Below, piece by piece: positions 16,755 through 26,936 of a DNA stretch of 64,000 nucleotides (positions within the stretch are counted from its first letter, which is position 1; each line of letters starts with the position of its first letter). The notes under the pieces were generated by a model. That model had not been told where the DNA came from. It made no database searches and worked only from the letters and a program-made list of their open reading frames with translations. The DNA lies in contig NZ_FMYZ01000005.1 in the NCBI RefSeq assembly GCF_900101625.1, positions 310,001-374,000 of the forward strand, read 5' to 3'. This DNA comes from Cupriavidus sp. YR651. Lineage in GTDB: Bacteria; Pseudomonadota; Gammaproteobacteria; Burkholderiales; Burkholderiaceae. The position numbers and the translations under genes are program-made.

Positions 16755-17303
16755 ATGAAGACCGTTGGTGACAAGATCGAAGCCTTCCACGTCGTTGGCG
16801 TCAAGCCGGGTTTCAACAACCACGAAGAGAACGGCCAGTCGGCTTTCGAAGACATCACTGAAAAGTCGTTCGAAGGCAAGTGGAAGATCATTTACTTCTA
16901 CCCGAAGGACTTCACCTTCGTGTGCCCGACCGAAATCGTGGCCTTTGCCAAGCTGAACAATGACTTCGCCGATCGCGACGCGATCGTGCTGGGCGGTTCG
17001 ACCGACAACGAGTTCGTGAAGCTGGCATGGCGCCGCGAACACAAGGACCTGAACAAGCTGAACCAGTGGCAATTTGCCGACGTGACGGGCTCGCTGGTGG
17101 ACCAGCTGGGCGTGCGCGACCAGGCAGCCGGCGTGGCCCTGCGTGCCACCTTCATCGTCGACCCGGACAACGTGATCCAGCACGTGTCGGTGAACAACCT
17201 GAACGTCGGCCGTAATCCGGAAGAAGTCCTGCGTATTCTGGACGGCCTGCAAACGGACGAGCTGTGCCCGTGCAACCGCGCGGTCGGTGGCGCCACGCTG
17301 TAA
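16755..17303 (+). CDS. ahpC: Alkyl hydroperoxide reductase subunit C (peroxiredoxin)
   Basis: A 182-residue peroxiredoxin. The peroxidatic cysteine is C57 in DFTFVCPTEI. The C-terminus has two cysteines, C171 and C173, in ELCPCNRAVGG. This layout matches the mycobacterial AhpC type, in which the C-terminal pair passes electrons to AhpD, rather than the enterobacterial AhpC that uses AhpF. AhpD is indeed the next gene. It reduces hydrogen peroxide, organic hydroperoxides and peroxynitrite in the cytoplasm. AGGAGAAG precedes the ATG. A terminator separates it from ahpD, so ahpC is probably made in excess. Confidence 0.96.
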   Translation: MKTVGDKIEAFHVVGVKPGFNNHEENGQSAFEDITEKSFEGKWKIIYFYPKDFTFVCPTEIVAFAKLNNDFADRDAIVLGGSTDNEFVKLAWRREHKDLNKLNQWQFADVTGSLVDQLGVRDQAAGVALRATFIVDPDNVIQHVSVNNLNVGRNPEEVLRILDGLQTDELCPCNRAVGGATL

Positions 17304-17371
17304 TCTGCTTTACCTGCCAACCGCCCTCCGGGGCGGACCGGCGCGCGTGGAGGGCGGCGTCCCTCCACGTC

Positions 17372-17396
17372 AAAACCCGCTCTGTGCGGGTTTTTT
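17372..17396 (+). terminator. Rho-independent terminator between ahpC and ahpD
   Basis: AAAACCCGC (17372-17380), a TCTGT loop and GCGGGTTTT (17386-17394) followed by further T residues. It lies in the 118-base ahpC-ahpD gap and probably attenuates read-through into ahpD. Confidence 0.85.
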
Positions 17397-17421
17397 GAGC
17401 CCTGGACGATAGGAGAAATAA

Positions 17422-17943
17422 ATGGAATTCCTCAGCACGATTAAGAACCGGATCCCCGACTTCGCGAAGGACATTCGCCTGAACATCGATGGCACGATCG
17501 CGCGCTCTTCGCTGGAAGGCAACGATGCCGTTGCCGTTGCGCTGGCCGCCGCCTTTGCCGCCAAGAGCAAGGTCATCGTCGATGTGATTCGCAACGCGAA
17601 CGTGCTGTCGCCCGAGGAAGTCACCGCCGTGCAAACCGCTGCCGCGCTGATGGGCATGAACAACATCTGGTATCCGTTTGTCGAGATGGCCGAGGATCCG
17701 GATCTGGCCAGCCAGCCCGCCGGCCTGCGCATGAACGCCTACGCCACCCATGGTGGTGTGGACAAGCGCCGCTTCGAGATGTATGCACTGGCCGCGTCGA
17801 TCATCGGCAAGTGCCATTTCTGCGTGAAGTCGCATTACCAGCTGCTCAAGGACGAGCAAGGCATGAGCGCGCAGCAGTTGCGTGACGTGGGCCGTATCGC
17901 GGCCGTCATCGGCGCCGCCGCCAACGTGATCGCCGCGGAATAA
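17422..17943 (+). CDS. ahpD: Alkyl hydroperoxide reductase AhpD
   Basis: A 173-residue all-helical carboxymuconolactone decarboxylase-fold protein. The active site is C131-H-F-C134 with H138 in GKCHFCVKSH, and E119 upstream in RRFEM. The spacing equals that of mycobacterial AhpD (E118, C130, C133, H137). It recycles AhpC, taking electrons from lipoamide-containing dehydrogenase complexes in mycobacteria. GATAGGAGAAATAA supplies the ribosome site. Its transcript ends at the hairpin 18026-18062. Pairing with ahpC makes the assignment firm. Confidence 0.96.
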   Translation: MEFLSTIKNRIPDFAKDIRLNIDGTIARSSLEGNDAVAVALAAAFAAKSKVIVDVIRNANVLSPEEVTAVQTAAALMGMNNIWYPFVEMAEDPDLASQPAGLRMNAYATHGGVDKRRFEMYALAASIIGKCHFCVKSHYQLLKDEQGMSAQQLRDVGRIAAVIGAAANVIAAE

Positions 17944-18025
17944 ACACCACGGCAAACATCGCGCGGCAAGTTGTCACGACGTTGCCACACTGTCGACGTC
18001 GCCGACAACGCCATGTGCACGAGAC

Positions 18026-18062
18026 AAGCCGGCAGCCACCGCAAGGTGCTGCCGGCTTTTCA
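18026..18062 (+). terminator. Rho-independent terminator after ahpD
   Basis: AAGCCGGCAGCCACC (18026-18040) and GGTGCTGCCGGCTTTT form a long stem around a GCAA tetraloop, ending in a T run at about 18057-18062. It lies 82 bases after the ahpD stop. Confidence 0.88.
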
Positions 18063-18178
18063 TTGGCGGATGCGCAACACGGCGCGATACCCTGTTACGG
18101 GGACAGTCGGATGTCACCGGTGCATTTGTGCATCGGACGGCCTACAATCGACAAAAGGACACGGAGACTTTTCCCGCC

Positions 18179-18760
18179 ATGAGCACCTTGCCTTCGCATA
18201 CTTCGCCCCGCTTCCGCTTTCGGCTAGCGGCGGCTTACGACTGGGGCGACATCGCCACGGTCACGCAGCAGGCCTACGGTCAGTATGAGCTGGAGATCAT
18301 GGAAGATTGTCGCGCATCGTTTCAGCGCGGCATGCAATCCGTGCTGGCCGCCAAGGACAATCCCGACATGGAATGGTGGGTGGCCGAGGGCGACCACGGC
18401 ATCAGCGGTGCCGTGCTGTTTTGCCATCCGGGCGCCACGTTGCCCGCGCTGGATGACAGCACCATCACGCTGACGCAACCCGAGGCACGACTGCTGTCCG
18501 TGAGCCCGCAGGCGCGCGGACTGGGGCTGGGCCACACGCTGATGCAGATCTGCATCCAGCGTGCCCGCGACATCGGCTCCCCTACGCTGGTGGTGCGCAC
18601 GATGCCGGAGATGGATTCGGCCAATCGCCTCTGCCAGCAGATGGGCTTTCAGAAACGCACCGAGGCCGGCGCGCGCAGCGGCTCCATGGGCCGCCTGATC
18701 GACTACACATACGCGATCACGCCGGAAGAAGCGCCGGCCCCCGCGCCGCCACCGGCCTGA
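18179..18760 (+). CDS. GNAT family N-acetyltransferase
   Basis: A 193-residue GNAT protein. Acetyl-CoA motif A is ARLLSVSPQARGLGLGHTLM (about residues 101-120), followed by a helix and the strand LVVRTMPEM; FQKR marks the last strand. The frame extends upstream but the ATG at 18179 follows AAAAGGACACGGAG and is the likely start. TACAAT at 18143-18148 is a candidate -10. The Pro/Ala tail is probably disordered. Substrate unknown; small-molecule amines or protein N-termini are both possible in this family. It is convergent with ispF, with 22 bases between stops. Confidence 0.85.
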   Translation: MSTLPSHTSPRFRFRLAAAYDWGDIATVTQQAYGQYELEIMEDCRASFQRGMQSVLAAKDNPDMEWWVAEGDHGISGAVLFCHPGATLPALDDSTITLTQPEARLLSVSPQARGLGLGHTLMQICIQRARDIGSPTLVVRTMPEMDSANRLCQQMGFQKRTEAGARSGSMGRLIDYTYAITPEEAPAPAPPPA

Positions 18761-18782
18761 ACAGGCTTTTCGAGGCAACCTC

Positions 18783-19289
18783 TTAATCCTGGGCGTCGCC
18801 GCTTCTGCGATAGATCAGTACCGCAGCCTGCGCGACGATGCCTTCCTCGCGCCCTTCGAACCCAAGCTTCTCGTTGGTCTTGGCCTTCACGTTGCAACGC
18901 GTGACGGGCAATCCCAGGTCTTCCGCGAGGTTCGCCACCATGCCCGCGATATGCGGCGCCAGCTTGGGCTTCTGCGCGATCACGGTCGCATCCACGTTAC
19001 CCAGCTCATAGCCGGCCTCACGCACACGCCGGGCAGCCTCGCGCAGCAGCAAGCGGCTATCCGCGCCGGCGAAGTTGGGGTCCGTATCCGGAAAATGGCG
19101 ACCGATATCGCCCAGCGCCGCGGCACCGAACAATGCGTCCGTCACGGCGTGCAGAAGTGCGTCGGCATCGGAATGACCCAGCAGCCCGCGGTCATGGGGA
19201 ATGTCCACGCCGCCCAGGATCAGCTTGCGGCCCGGCACCAGGGCGTGCACGTCATAGCCCTGGCCAATACGGAAATCAAATGGATTCAA
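18783..19289 (-). CDS. ispF: 2-C-methyl-D-erythritol 2,4-cyclodiphosphate synthase
   Basis: A 168-residue MEP-pathway enzyme of standard length. The metal site is D13 and H15 in GQGYDVHAL and H47 in SDADALLHA. The C-terminus [19 protein letters not shown] is the conserved nucleotide-binding stretch. It converts CDP-ME 2-phosphate to the cyclic diphosphate, as a homotrimer in the cytoplasm. It lies 39 bases downstream of ispD, the usual proteobacterial pair. Confidence 0.98.
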   Translation of the reverse strand: MNPFDFRIGQGYDVHALVPGRKLILGGVDIPHDRGLLGHSDADALLHAVTDALFGAAALGDIGRHFPDTDPNFAGADSRLLLREAARRVREAGYELGNVDATVIAQKPKLAPHIAGMVANLAEDLGLPVTRCNVKAKTNEKLGFEGREEGIVAQAAVLIYRRSGDAQD

Positions 19290-19328
19290 TGCGGCTCCTT
19301 GCGGAAGTCTGTTGGGGTTGGCGTCGGA

Positions 19329-20090
19329 TTACCGTTTGGGCGACGTATGGCTCGCGCCCGTGCCGAGCAGCACGTCCGCCAGCGCAAAGTCTTCCGGGTA
19401 GGTCACCTTGAAATTGCGCAGCGATCCGTTGACCAGACGCGGATGCAGGCCCAGGCGCTCGATCGCGCTGGCTTCGTCCGTGACGACCGCGCCGGCCGCC
19501 ATCGCATCCTGCAACGCCTGCCGTAGCACACCCACGCGGAACATCTGGGGCGTCTGCGCCTGCCACAGGCCCTCGCGCGAGACCGTGGTGCCAATGCGGG
19601 CGCCGGCATCGGCGCGCTTGAGCGTGTCCGGGACCGGCACGGCCAGGATGCCACCAATGGCTTCGTTGGCATCGTCGTCGGCCTCTACCGCCCGGACGAG
19701 AGAATCGATCATGGCGGGCGTCAGTCCGGGGCGGGCGGCATCGTGAACGAGCACCCAGTCCGTATCCACCGCGCCCAGCTGCGCAAGGTGATGCAGGCCG
19801 GCAAGCACCGAGGCGTGGCGCGTATCGCCGCCCACGAAAGCGGTGTCGAAGCGCAGCCCCGCGAACATTTCGGCGCCAAAGCGCGATTCCAGCGGCATGT
19901 CGTCCGGGGCGAGCACAAGTGCGGTGGCGCTGATGGCCTCGCTCGCGGAAAACGCCGCCAGCGCGTACCAGATCATCGGACGGCCAGCGACCGTCTGGTA
20001 CTGCTTGGCGACATGGCCGCCAGCGCGGCTGCCGGTACCGGCACAGGGAATCAAGGCAAATCGGCGATCTGACACGGGCGTGAGGGGCAT
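19329..20090 (-). CDS. ispD: 2-C-methyl-D-erythritol 4-phosphate cytidylyltransferase
   Basis: A 253-residue cytidylyltransferase. The CTP-binding loop is [12 protein letters not shown] with the lysine in HVAKQYQ; the usual form is AAGxGxR, so the Cys is a common variant. The motif [12 protein letters not shown] is present, and [12 protein letters not shown] near the end is the substrate-binding segment. The ATG at 20090 is chosen over upstream extension to 20246 because the nucleotide-binding strand starts at once after it. It makes CDP-ME in the MEP isoprenoid pathway and is cotranscribed with ispF. It is divergent from mfd with 155 bases between. Confidence 0.97.
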   Translation of the reverse strand: MPLTPVSDRRFALIPCAGTGSRAGGHVAKQYQTVAGRPMIWYALAAFSASEAISATALVLAPDDMPLESRFGAEMFAGLRFDTAFVGGDTRHASVLAGLHHLAQLGAVDTDWVLVHDAARPGLTPAMIDSLVRAVEADDDANEAIGGILAVPVPDTLKRADAGARIGTTVSREGLWQAQTPQMFRVGVLRQALQDAMAAGAVVTDEASAIERLGLHPRLVNGSLRNFKVTYPEDFALADVLLGTGASHTSPKR

Positions 20091-20131
20091 GGAATTAGGA
20101 AACCGGCCAGCGAGCCAGCCGGTGCGCATTC

Positions 20132-20137
20132 TATAAT
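20132..20137 (+). promoter_or_regulatory. Candidate -10 of mfd
   Basis: TATAAT inside ATTCTATAATACGG, in the ispD-mfd divergent gap. The opposite strand reads TATTAT in the same place, so it might serve both directions. No good -35 is seen. Confidence 0.4.
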
Positions 20138-20245
20138 ACGGCCCTTGCCTGCCGCCACGGCCTGACCGCGAGCGCCGGGCCATGATTGCATCCCCCCGCC
20201 CGCATTGCCGGCGGGGCGTCGTCGTTTTGGACCGCCCAGCTGCCA

Positions 20246-23200
20246 ATGCCTGACACCCAAGCCGCTTTCCCCTTTGCCAACCTGCCGCTGGTCAAACCCG
20301 GCATGCGCCATGCCGTGGCCGGCCTGACCGGCTCCGCCGACGCGTTGCTGGTGGCCGCCTACGCGCGCCAGCACAAGGGCAGCATGCCGATGCTGGCCGT
20401 GGTCTGCGCCAGCGCGATGGACGCCCAGCGCCTGGCCGAGGAAATTCCGTGGTTCGCGCCGGAATTGCGCGTGCGCCTGCTGCCCGACTGGGAAACCCTG
20501 CCATACGACAGCTTCTCGCCGCACCAGGATCTGGTCTCGGAGCGTCTGGCGACCCTGCACGACATCCAGGGCGGCCAGTGCGATGTGATGCTGGTGCCGG
20601 CCACCACGGCGCTCTACCGCCTTGCGCCGCCCTCGTTCCTGGCGGCCTACACGTTCTTCTTCAAACAGGGCGAGCGGCTGGACGAGGATGCGCTCAAGGC
20701 GCAGTTCACGCTCGCGGGCTACGAGCACGTCAGCGCCGTGATGCGGCCCGGGGAATACAGCGTGCGCGGCGGGCTGATCGACCTCTACCCGATGGGCTCC
20801 GCGTTGCCGTACCGGATCGACCTGTTTGGCGACGAGATCGAGACCATCCGCGCCTTCGACCCCGACACGCAACGCAGCCTCTATCCCGTCAAGGAAGTCC
20901 GCTTGCTGCCGGGCCGCGAATTCCCACTCGACGAGGCCGCGCGCACGGCCTTCCGCGGCCGCTGGCGCGAGGTCTTCGAAGGTGACCCGACCAAATCGCC
21001 GATCTACAAGGACATCGGCAACGGCGTGCCGTCCGCCGGCATCGAGTACTACCTGCCGCTGTTCTTCGCGCAGAGCGCGACGCTGTTCGACTACATGCCG
21101 GAAGGCACCCAGCTCGCGTTTGCCGGCAATGTCGACGAGGCGATCCGCCGCTTCTGGGCCGATACCACGCAACGCTATACGTTCATGCGGCACGACCGCG
21201 AACGCCCGCTGCTGCCGCCATCGGACCTGTTCCTGTCCGACGAGCAGTTCTTCGTGGGGGCCAAGCCGCTAGCCCGGCTGGTGCTGCAACGCGACGCCGC
21301 GCCGTCCGGGCAACCATCCTTCTCCGGCACGCTGCCCGATGTCTCGGTCAACCGGCGTGCCGAGGATCCGCTTGTCAATCTGGAGTCGCTGCTGCTCGAC
21401 AAGGCTACGCGCGTGCTGATGTGCGCGGACTCCGCCGGTCGACGCGAAACGCTGCTGCAGCTATTTGCCGAAAGCGGCCTGCGTCCGCAGACCGTGGATG
21501 ACTTCGCCGCATTCCTGGCGGGCGACGCGCATTTCTCCATCGTCGTTGCGCCGCTGCAGAGCGGATTCGCCCTGCCGTCGGTGCAGCTGGCTTTCGTCAC
21601 GGAGGCCGAGCTCTACGCCGGCACGGCGCGCCGCGCGGGCCGCCGCAAGCAGGAACAGGCCAGCGCCGTCGACTCGATGGTGCGCGACCTGGCCGAGCTG
21701 AAGATCGGCGATCCGGTCGTGCATAGCGATCATGGCATCGGCCGCTACCAGGGTCTGGTCACGCTCGACATGGGCCAGGGCGACGAGGAATTCCTGCACC
21801 TGGACTATGACAAGGGCAGCAAGCTCTATGTACCGGTGCATCAATTGCACGTGATCTCGCGCTACTCGGGCGCCGATCCCGATACCGCGCCGCTGCACCA
21901 TCTGGGCTCCGGCCAGTGGGACAAGGCCAAGCGCCGCGCCGCGCAGCAGATCCGCGATACCGCCGCCGAACTGCTGAACCTCTACGCGCGCCGCGCCGCG
22001 CGCGAAGGCTTTGCGTTCCCGCTGTCGCCGAAGGACTACGAGACGTTCGCGGAGAGCTTCGGCTTCGAGGAAACGCCGGATCAGGCCGCGGCCATCGCCG
22101 CCGTCATCGCCGACATGACTTCCGGCAAACCCATGGACCGCCTGGTGTGCGGCGACGTCGGCTTCGGCAAGACCGAGGTGGCGCTGCGCGCGGCGTTCGT
22201 GGCCGTGCTCGGCGGCAAGCAGGTGGCCATGCTGGCGCCCACCACGCTGCTGGCCGAGCAGCATTTCCAGACGCTCTCCGACCGCTTCGCGGAATGGCCG
22301 GTGCGCATCGTGGAACTGTCGCGCTTCAAGACGAAAAAGGAAATCGACGCCGCCATCAAGCAGATCAACGATGGCACGGTCGACATCGTCATCGGCACGC
22401 ACAAGCTGCTGTCGGACGAAGTCAGGTTCCAGCGGCTGGGGCTGGTCATCATCGACGAGGAACACCGCTTTGGCGTGCGCCAGAAGGAGGCGCTGAAGAC
22501 GCTGCGCGCCGAGGTCGACATCCTGACGCTGACCGCCACGCCGATCCCGCGCACGCTGGGCATGGCACTGGAAGGGCTGCGCGATTTCTCGGTCATCGCC
22601 ACCGCGCCGCAGAAGCGGCTGGCGATCAAGACCTTCGTGCGGCGCGAGGAAGACGGCGTGATCCGCGAGGCCATCCTGCGCGAGCTGAAGCGCGGCGGGC
22701 AGGTCTACTTCCTGCACAACGAGGTCGAGACCATCGACAACAAGCGCGCACGGCTGGCCGAGCTGGTGCCTGAAGCCCGCATTGCCGTGGCGCACGGCCA
22801 GATGCATGAACGCGAGCTGGAGCGCGTGATGCGCGACTTCGTCGCACGCCGCGACAACATCCTGCTGTGCACGACGATCATCGAGACCGGCATCGACGTG
22901 CCGACCGCGAACACCATCCTGATCCACCGCGCCGACAAGTTCGGGCTGGCCCAGTTGCACCAGTTACGCGGCCGCGTGGGCCGGTCGCACCATCAGGCCT
23001 ATGCCTACCTCCTCGTCCATGATGTCGACGGCCTGACCAAACAGGCGCAGCGCCGGCTCGAGGCCATCCAGCAGATGGAAGAGCTGGGCTCCGGCTTCTA
23101 CCTGGCCATGCACGACCTGGAGATCCGTGGCGCGGGCGAGGTGCTGGGCGACAAGCAGTCCGGCGAAATCCACGAAATCGGCTTCCAGCTCTACACCGAC

Positions 23201-23698
23201 ATGCTCAACGCCGCGGTGAAGGCGCTCAAGGCCGGCAAGGAACCTGACCTGATGGCGCCCCTGGCGGCTACCACGGAGATCAACCTGGGCACACCGGCAT
23301 TGCTTCCCAACGACTACTGCGCCGACGTGCACGAGCGCCTGTCGCTCTACAAGCGGCTGGCCAACTGCGAGACGGCGGAACGCGTCGACGACATCCAGGA
23401 GGAGCTGATCGACCGGTTCGGCCGCCTGCCCGCGCAGGCCCAGGCACTGGTGGAGACCCACCGGCTACGCATCGCCGCGGCGCCATTGGGCGTGCGCAAG
23501 ATCGACGCCGGCGAGGCCAGCATCAGCATGCAGTTCGTGCCGAACCCACCGATCGACGCGATTCGCATCATCGACCTGGTGCAGAAGAACCGCCATATCA
23601 AGCTGGCGGGGCAAGACAAGCTGAAGATCGAGGCCAAGATGCCCGATGTGGCCGTGCGAGCCCAGACCATCAAGCACACCCTGCGTCAGCTGGCCTGA
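20246..23698 (+). CDS. mfd: Transcription-repair coupling factor
   Basis: A 1150-residue Mfd, near the E. coli length of 1148. The N-terminal UvrB-like domain 2 region precedes a RID domain ([16 protein letters not shown]) that binds RNA polymerase beta. The translocase has Walker [10 protein letters not shown] at about 636-643, DEEH at about 737-740, the TATPIPRTL motif, and a C-terminal motor lobe with [16 protein letters not shown]. The C-terminal TRCF domain follows. It removes stalled RNA polymerase from DNA lesions and recruits UvrA. The ATG at 20246 gives the standard N-terminus; the frame runs further upstream without conserved residues. Confidence 0.98.
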   Translation: MPDTQAAFPFANLPLVKPGMRHAVAGLTGSADALLVAAYARQHKGSMPMLAVVCASAMDAQRLAEEIPWFAPELRVRLLPDWETLPYDSFSPHQDLVSERLATLHDIQGGQCDVMLVPATTALYRLAPPSFLAAYTFFFKQGERLDEDALKAQFTLAGYEHVSAVMRPGEYSVRGGLIDLYPMGSALPYRIDLFGDEIETIRAFDPDTQRSLYPVKEVRLLPGREFPLDEAARTAFRGRWREVFEGDPTKSPIYKDIGNGVPSAGIEYYLPLFFAQSATLFDYMPEGTQLAFAGNVDEAIRRFWADTTQRYTFMRHDRERPLLPPSDLFLSDEQFFVGAKPLARLVLQRDAAPSGQPSFSGTLPDVSVNRRAEDPLVNLESLLLDKATRVLMCADSAGRRETLLQLFAESGLRPQTVDDFAAFLAGDAHFSIVVAPLQSGFALPSVQLAFVTEAELYAGTARRAGRRKQEQASAVDSMVRDLAELKIGDPVVHSDHGIGRYQGLVTLDMGQGDEEFLHLDYDKGSKLYVPVHQLHVISRYSGADPDTAPLHHLGSGQWDKAKRRAAQQIRDTAAELLNLYARRAAREGFAFPLSPKDYETFAESFGFEETPDQAAAIAAVIADMTSGKPMDRLVCGDVGFGKTEVALRAAFVAVLGGKQVAMLAPTTLLAEQHFQTLSDRFAEWPVRIVELSRFKTKKEIDAAIKQINDGTVDIVIGTHKLLSDEVRFQRLGLVIIDEEHRFGVRQKEALKTLRAEVDILTLTATPIPRTLGMALEGLRDFSVIATAPQKRLAIKTFVRREEDGVIREAILRELKRGGQVYFLHNEVETIDNKRARLAELVPEARIAVAHGQMHERELERVMRDFVARRDNILLCTTIIETGIDVPTANTILIHRADKFGLAQLHQLRGRVGRSHHQAYAYLLVHDVDGLTKQAQRRLEAIQQMEELGSGFYLAMHDLEIRGAGEVLGDKQSGEIHEIGFQLYTDMLNAAVKALKAGKEPDLMAPLAATTEINLGTPALLPNDYCADVHERLSLYKRLANCETAERVDDIQEELIDRFGRLPAQAQALVETHRLRIAAAPLGVRKIDAGEASISMQFVPNPPIDAIRIIDLVQKNRHIKLAGQDKLKIEAKMPDVAVRAQTIKHTLRQLA

Positions 23699-23779
23699 CC
23701 GTTCCCGGCCCGGAACTGGCTCGTTTCCAGCGCCGGGTGTAGGATCAACCCCTTGACGAATCAACCAGTTTCAAGTCCC

Positions 23780-24994
23780 ATGCACGCCCACGCCGACACC
23801 CAACGCCCCGCCACCGAAGCCCCGAAGCGCGGCAGCGCGCTCGAATGGACCCAGCGGCTGGTGTCGTTCGATACCACCTCGCGCCACTCCAACCTCGGCC
23901 TGATCGAGGCCGCACGCGATCACTTCCTGGCCAAGGGCTTGCGCCCGCATCTGAGCTACAACCCGCAGGGCGACAAGGCCAATCTGTTCGTGACCGTGCC
24001 GGCCGCAAATGGCGCCACGGACGGTGGCATCGTGCTGTCCGGCCACACGGACGTCGTGCCGGTCGATGGCCAGAACTGGACCACGGATCCGTTCAAGCCC
24101 GTGATCCGCGACGGCAAGCTCTATGGCCGTGGTACCTGCGACATGAAGGGCTTCATCGGCACCAGCCTCGCGCTGCTGCCGACCATCCTTGAAGCGAAGC
24201 TGCGCGAACCGGTGCACTACGCGTTGTCGTTCGACGAGGAAATCGGCTGCATGGGTGCGCCTTACCTGCTGGCCGAGTTGCGCGACCGGGGCGTGCGCCC
24301 CGGCGGCTGCATCGTCGGCGAACCAACCAGCATGCGCGTGATCGTGGCTCACAAGGGCATCAATGCCTACCGTTGCTGCGTGAAGGGGCAGGCCGCGCAC
24401 TCGTCGCTGACGCCGAAGGGCGTGAACGCGATCGAATACGCTGCACGCATGATCTGCTTCATCCGCGACATCGCGGACGAGTTCAAGGCCAACGGGCCGT
24501 ACGACCAGGCATTCGACGTGCCATTCACGACCGCATCCACGGGCACGATCCAGGGCGGCATCGCACTGAATACGATCCCCGCGTTGTGCGAATTCGTGTT
24601 CGAGTTCCGCAACCTGCCAGGCGTCGATCCGGAAGCGATCTTCGCGCGCGTCCAGGGCTACGCCAACGACGTGCTGCTGCCGAAAATGCGCGCCGAGCAT
24701 GCCGACGCGGCCCTGACGCTCGCCAAGATTGCCGCGGCGCCGTCGCTGGACGCCGCGGAATCGGACGCCATCACGCAACTGGTCCGCACGCTGACCGCGG
24801 ATCGCGAAACCAACAAGGTTGCGTACGGCACGGAGGCCGGCCTGTTCCAGCGCGCCGGCATTCCGGCCGTGGTCTGCGGCCCCGGCGATATCCAGCAAGC
24901 CCACAAGCCCGACGAGTTCGTGGCGCTGGAACAGCTCGAAGCCTGCGAGGCATTCCTGCACAAGGTGGTGGACAGCCTGCGCGTGGCAGCCTGA
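23780..24994 (+). CDS. argE: Acetylornithine deacetylase
   Basis: A 404-residue M20 peptidase-family deacetylase. Metal-binding motifs are LSGHTDVVPVDGQNW, GRGTCDMKGF and LSFDEEIGCMG, and the last ligand region lies near DIQQAHKPDEF. The middle dimerisation domain carries GQAAHSSLTPKGVNAIEYA. It releases acetate from N-acetylornithine in arginine synthesis. A TTG at 23753 would add nine residues; the ATG is preferred. Amino-acid amidohydrolases of similar sequence exist, but GTEAGLFQ and the overall pattern fit ArgE. Confidence 0.92.
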   Translation: MHAHADTQRPATEAPKRGSALEWTQRLVSFDTTSRHSNLGLIEAARDHFLAKGLRPHLSYNPQGDKANLFVTVPAANGATDGGIVLSGHTDVVPVDGQNWTTDPFKPVIRDGKLYGRGTCDMKGFIGTSLALLPTILEAKLREPVHYALSFDEEIGCMGAPYLLAELRDRGVRPGGCIVGEPTSMRVIVAHKGINAYRCCVKGQAAHSSLTPKGVNAIEYAARMICFIRDIADEFKANGPYDQAFDVPFTTASTGTIQGGIALNTIPALCEFVFEFRNLPGVDPEAIFARVQGYANDVLLPKMRAEHADAALTLAKIAAAPSLDAAESDAITQLVRTLTADRETNKVAYGTEAGLFQRAGIPAVVCGPGDIQQAHKPDEFVALEQLEACEAFLHKVVDSLRVAA

Positions 24995-25247
24995 GCCACG
25001 CACCGACGGCTGCCTGTTTGCAGCCTGGGATTGCGGCCTGGGCGATCCGGGCGATCTGGGATTGCGGCCTTGGGCCGCGACCCGGGCAGCAGCCCCGCGC
25101 AAAGTGCCTGCCCGGCCTGCCGGAAGGCTTACAATATCGCCTTTCCCCGGTCTGCCGAACCGGGCCGGATGTCATCCGCCCTGATCCAGACCTGCCCAGA
25201 CCGGTCCCGCCCTGCCCTCGATTCAAGCTCGCCTCGTCCCTGCCGTC

Positions 25248-26102
25248 ATGCCCCTGATTCTCCAGAGCCTCGCCCCGCTGACCCCCGCCGATCTCGACGC
25301 CATCCGCCCCATTGCGGACGCCTCCGCATTCGCATTGCGGTCGGAGACCGTCGCAGCCGCCGATGCATGCGCCCCGCTGTCGCCGGCGCTGCGTGAAGCA
25401 CTGGACACCGTGTGCGCCCCGCGCGGCATCGACTGGGCCGTGGTGCCGGCCGGGCGGAAGTTGTCGGATTTCCGGCTTGTGGCGATGGATATGGACTCGA
25501 CACTGATCACGATCGAGTGCATCGATGAAATCGCCGACTTCTGCGGGCTCAAGGCGGAGGTCTCGGCCATCACCGAAGCCGCCATGCGCGGTGAAATCAC
25601 TGACTTCAACGAGAGCCTGCGCCGTCGCGTGGCGCTGCTCAAGGGCCTGGATGCCAGCGTGCTGGATCGCGTCTACGAGGAACGCCTGCGCCTGTCGCCG
25701 GGCGCCGAGCGCATGCTGCAGGCCGTGCAGGCGCTGGGCCTGCGTACGCTCCTGGTCTCGGGCGGCTTTGTGCATTTCACCGACAAGCTCAAGCCGCGCC
25801 TGAAGCTGGATTTCACGCGCGCCAACACGCTCGAAATCGTCGACGGCAAGCTCACCGGCAATGTCGTGGGCGAAATCGTCAATGCCGACGTCAAGGCACG
25901 CACGGTGCGCGAGGTGTGCGAGCAGATCGGCGCCGATGTGTCGCAAGCGATCGTCATGGGCGACGGCTCCAACGACCTCAAGATGATGGCCGTGGCGGGG
26001 CTGTCCGTGGCGTTCCGCGCCAAGCCCGTGGTGCGCGCACAGGCTGGCGTCGCATTCAACCATGTCGGACTGGACGGCCTGCTGAATCTTTTCCCCGGCT
26101 AA
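25248..26102 (+). CDS. serB: Phosphoserine phosphatase
   Basis: A 284-residue HAD phosphatase. The nucleophile motif is MDMDSTLITIE with D81 and D83. Motif II is LLVSGGF, motif III the lysine in VKARTVREV, and motif IV GDGSNDLKMM. The N-terminal region of about 75 residues is the ACT-like extension of beta/gammaproteobacterial SerB. It makes serine from phosphoserine. TACAAT at 25130-25135 may be its -10. A 15-bp direct repeat (25025-25039 and 25056-25070) lies in the 253-base gap before it, with no evident role. Confidence 0.96.
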   Translation: MPLILQSLAPLTPADLDAIRPIADASAFALRSETVAAADACAPLSPALREALDTVCAPRGIDWAVVPAGRKLSDFRLVAMDMDSTLITIECIDEIADFCGLKAEVSAITEAAMRGEITDFNESLRRRVALLKGLDASVLDRVYEERLRLSPGAERMLQAVQALGLRTLLVSGGFVHFTDKLKPRLKLDFTRANTLEIVDGKLTGNVVGEIVNADVKARTVREVCEQIGADVSQAIVMGDGSNDLKMMAVAGLSVAFRAKPVVRAQAGVAFNHVGLDGLLNLFPG

Positions 26103-26279
26103 TCCCCGCCTGCTTCCCCCGCTTTTCCCCCGCTTCCCCGTTTTTCCACGATGTCCGGCCAGCCGCGCCGGACATCGTCCAAAACTCCCCTCACGCTTTC
26201 CCCCTTCATCGCCATTTCTCCGCAGATCAGCTCAGAAACGTACTGAAACGCCTCACAACATCGTGATTTGCTTGTGAAA

Positions 26280-26298
26280 ACAAATGCGAATCATTATT
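26280..26298 (+). promoter_or_regulatory. Fur box
   Basis: ACAAATGCGAATCATTATT matches the 19-bp Fur consensus GATAATGATAATCATTATC at 13 positions, including the run AATCATTAT. It ends 35 bases before the first gene of the iron-associated membrane trio, so iron-replete Fur should repress it. Confidence 0.75.
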
Positions 26299-26333
26299 AT
26301 TGAGGATTCCCCGACTCTTCTGATGCCGACCGC

Positions 26334-26639
26334 ATGCAAGCGTTAGCCGTATTGCTCGGACTGGCCGCCGCCGCGTGCCTGTACCTTGCCGCGCCCAACC
26401 AGGTCCTGTTCGTGACCGCCAGCGGCGACGGCCGACCGCCCGTGGCGCCCACCCTGCTGTGCTGGCTGGGCCTGGCCCTGACGCTGGCCAGCGCATGGAC
26501 CATGAGCGTGCCCGAGGGCTGGCCCGTGGCCATCGCCGCCACGCTGATCACGCTGACCTGCAGCCTGTCGCTGTGGCCGTTCATCGGAACGTGGCTGCAG
26601 CACCGGCGCGGCCTGCAACGCGAGGAGAGCACGTCATGA
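26334..26639 (+). CDS. Small membrane protein, DUF3325-like
   Basis: A 101-residue protein with three hydrophobic helices (about 2-18, 40-58, 64-84) and a basic C-terminal tail. It resembles the DUF3325 proteins found next to PepSY-type siderophore reductases and TonB receptors. Its stop overlaps the next start in ATGA, so translation is coupled. The Fur box upstream supports an iron role. Molecular function unknown. Confidence 0.7.
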   Translation: MQALAVLLGLAAAACLYLAAPNQVLFVTASGDGRPPVAPTLLCWLGLALTLASAWTMSVPEGWPVAIAATLITLTCSLSLWPFIGTWLQHRRGLQREESTS

Positions 26640-26926
26640 TGGGCACCAAATGGCTCGCCGGCGCACTGCTGGGATTTCCGCTGGCGATCGCGCTCTGCAC
26701 ACTCGGCATCCTGTGGCTGCCCGGCGGCTGGGAGGGCGGCGTCGTCGCGGCCGTCACGCTGAGCTTCGTGCTCTATGTGGCCATCGTCAGCCTCAGCCTG
26801 CTGTTCGCCACCAGCCGGGGCGCCTGGCTGTGGCTGGCCGGCGCCAATCTCGTCTGCTTTGGCATCCTCTGGGCGCTGCGCCTGATGCATGCCATGCCGG
26901 TCGCATCCACGCTGTCCGGATCGTGA
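26636..26926 (+). CDS. Small membrane protein of the iron-uptake trio
   Basis: A 96-residue protein with three hydrophobic segments starting GALLGFPLAIALCTLGILWL. It overlaps the preceding gene by four bases and is 10 bases from the PepSY gene. In related operons a small protein of this size (DUF3649 type) sits at this place; I cannot be sure it is that family. The frame extends upstream inside the previous gene, but the overlap start is clearly the real one. Confidence 0.65.
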   Translation: MMGTKWLAGALLGFPLAIALCTLGILWLPGGWEGGVVAAVTLSFVLYVAIVSLSLLFATSRGAWLWLAGANLVCFGILWALRLMHAMPVASTLSGS

Positions 26927-26936
26927 GGCACCCCGC

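Noticed and set aside
25025..25070. 15-bp direct repeat before serB
   Set aside because: Two GC-rich copies 31 bases apart with no further structure; probably a local duplication.
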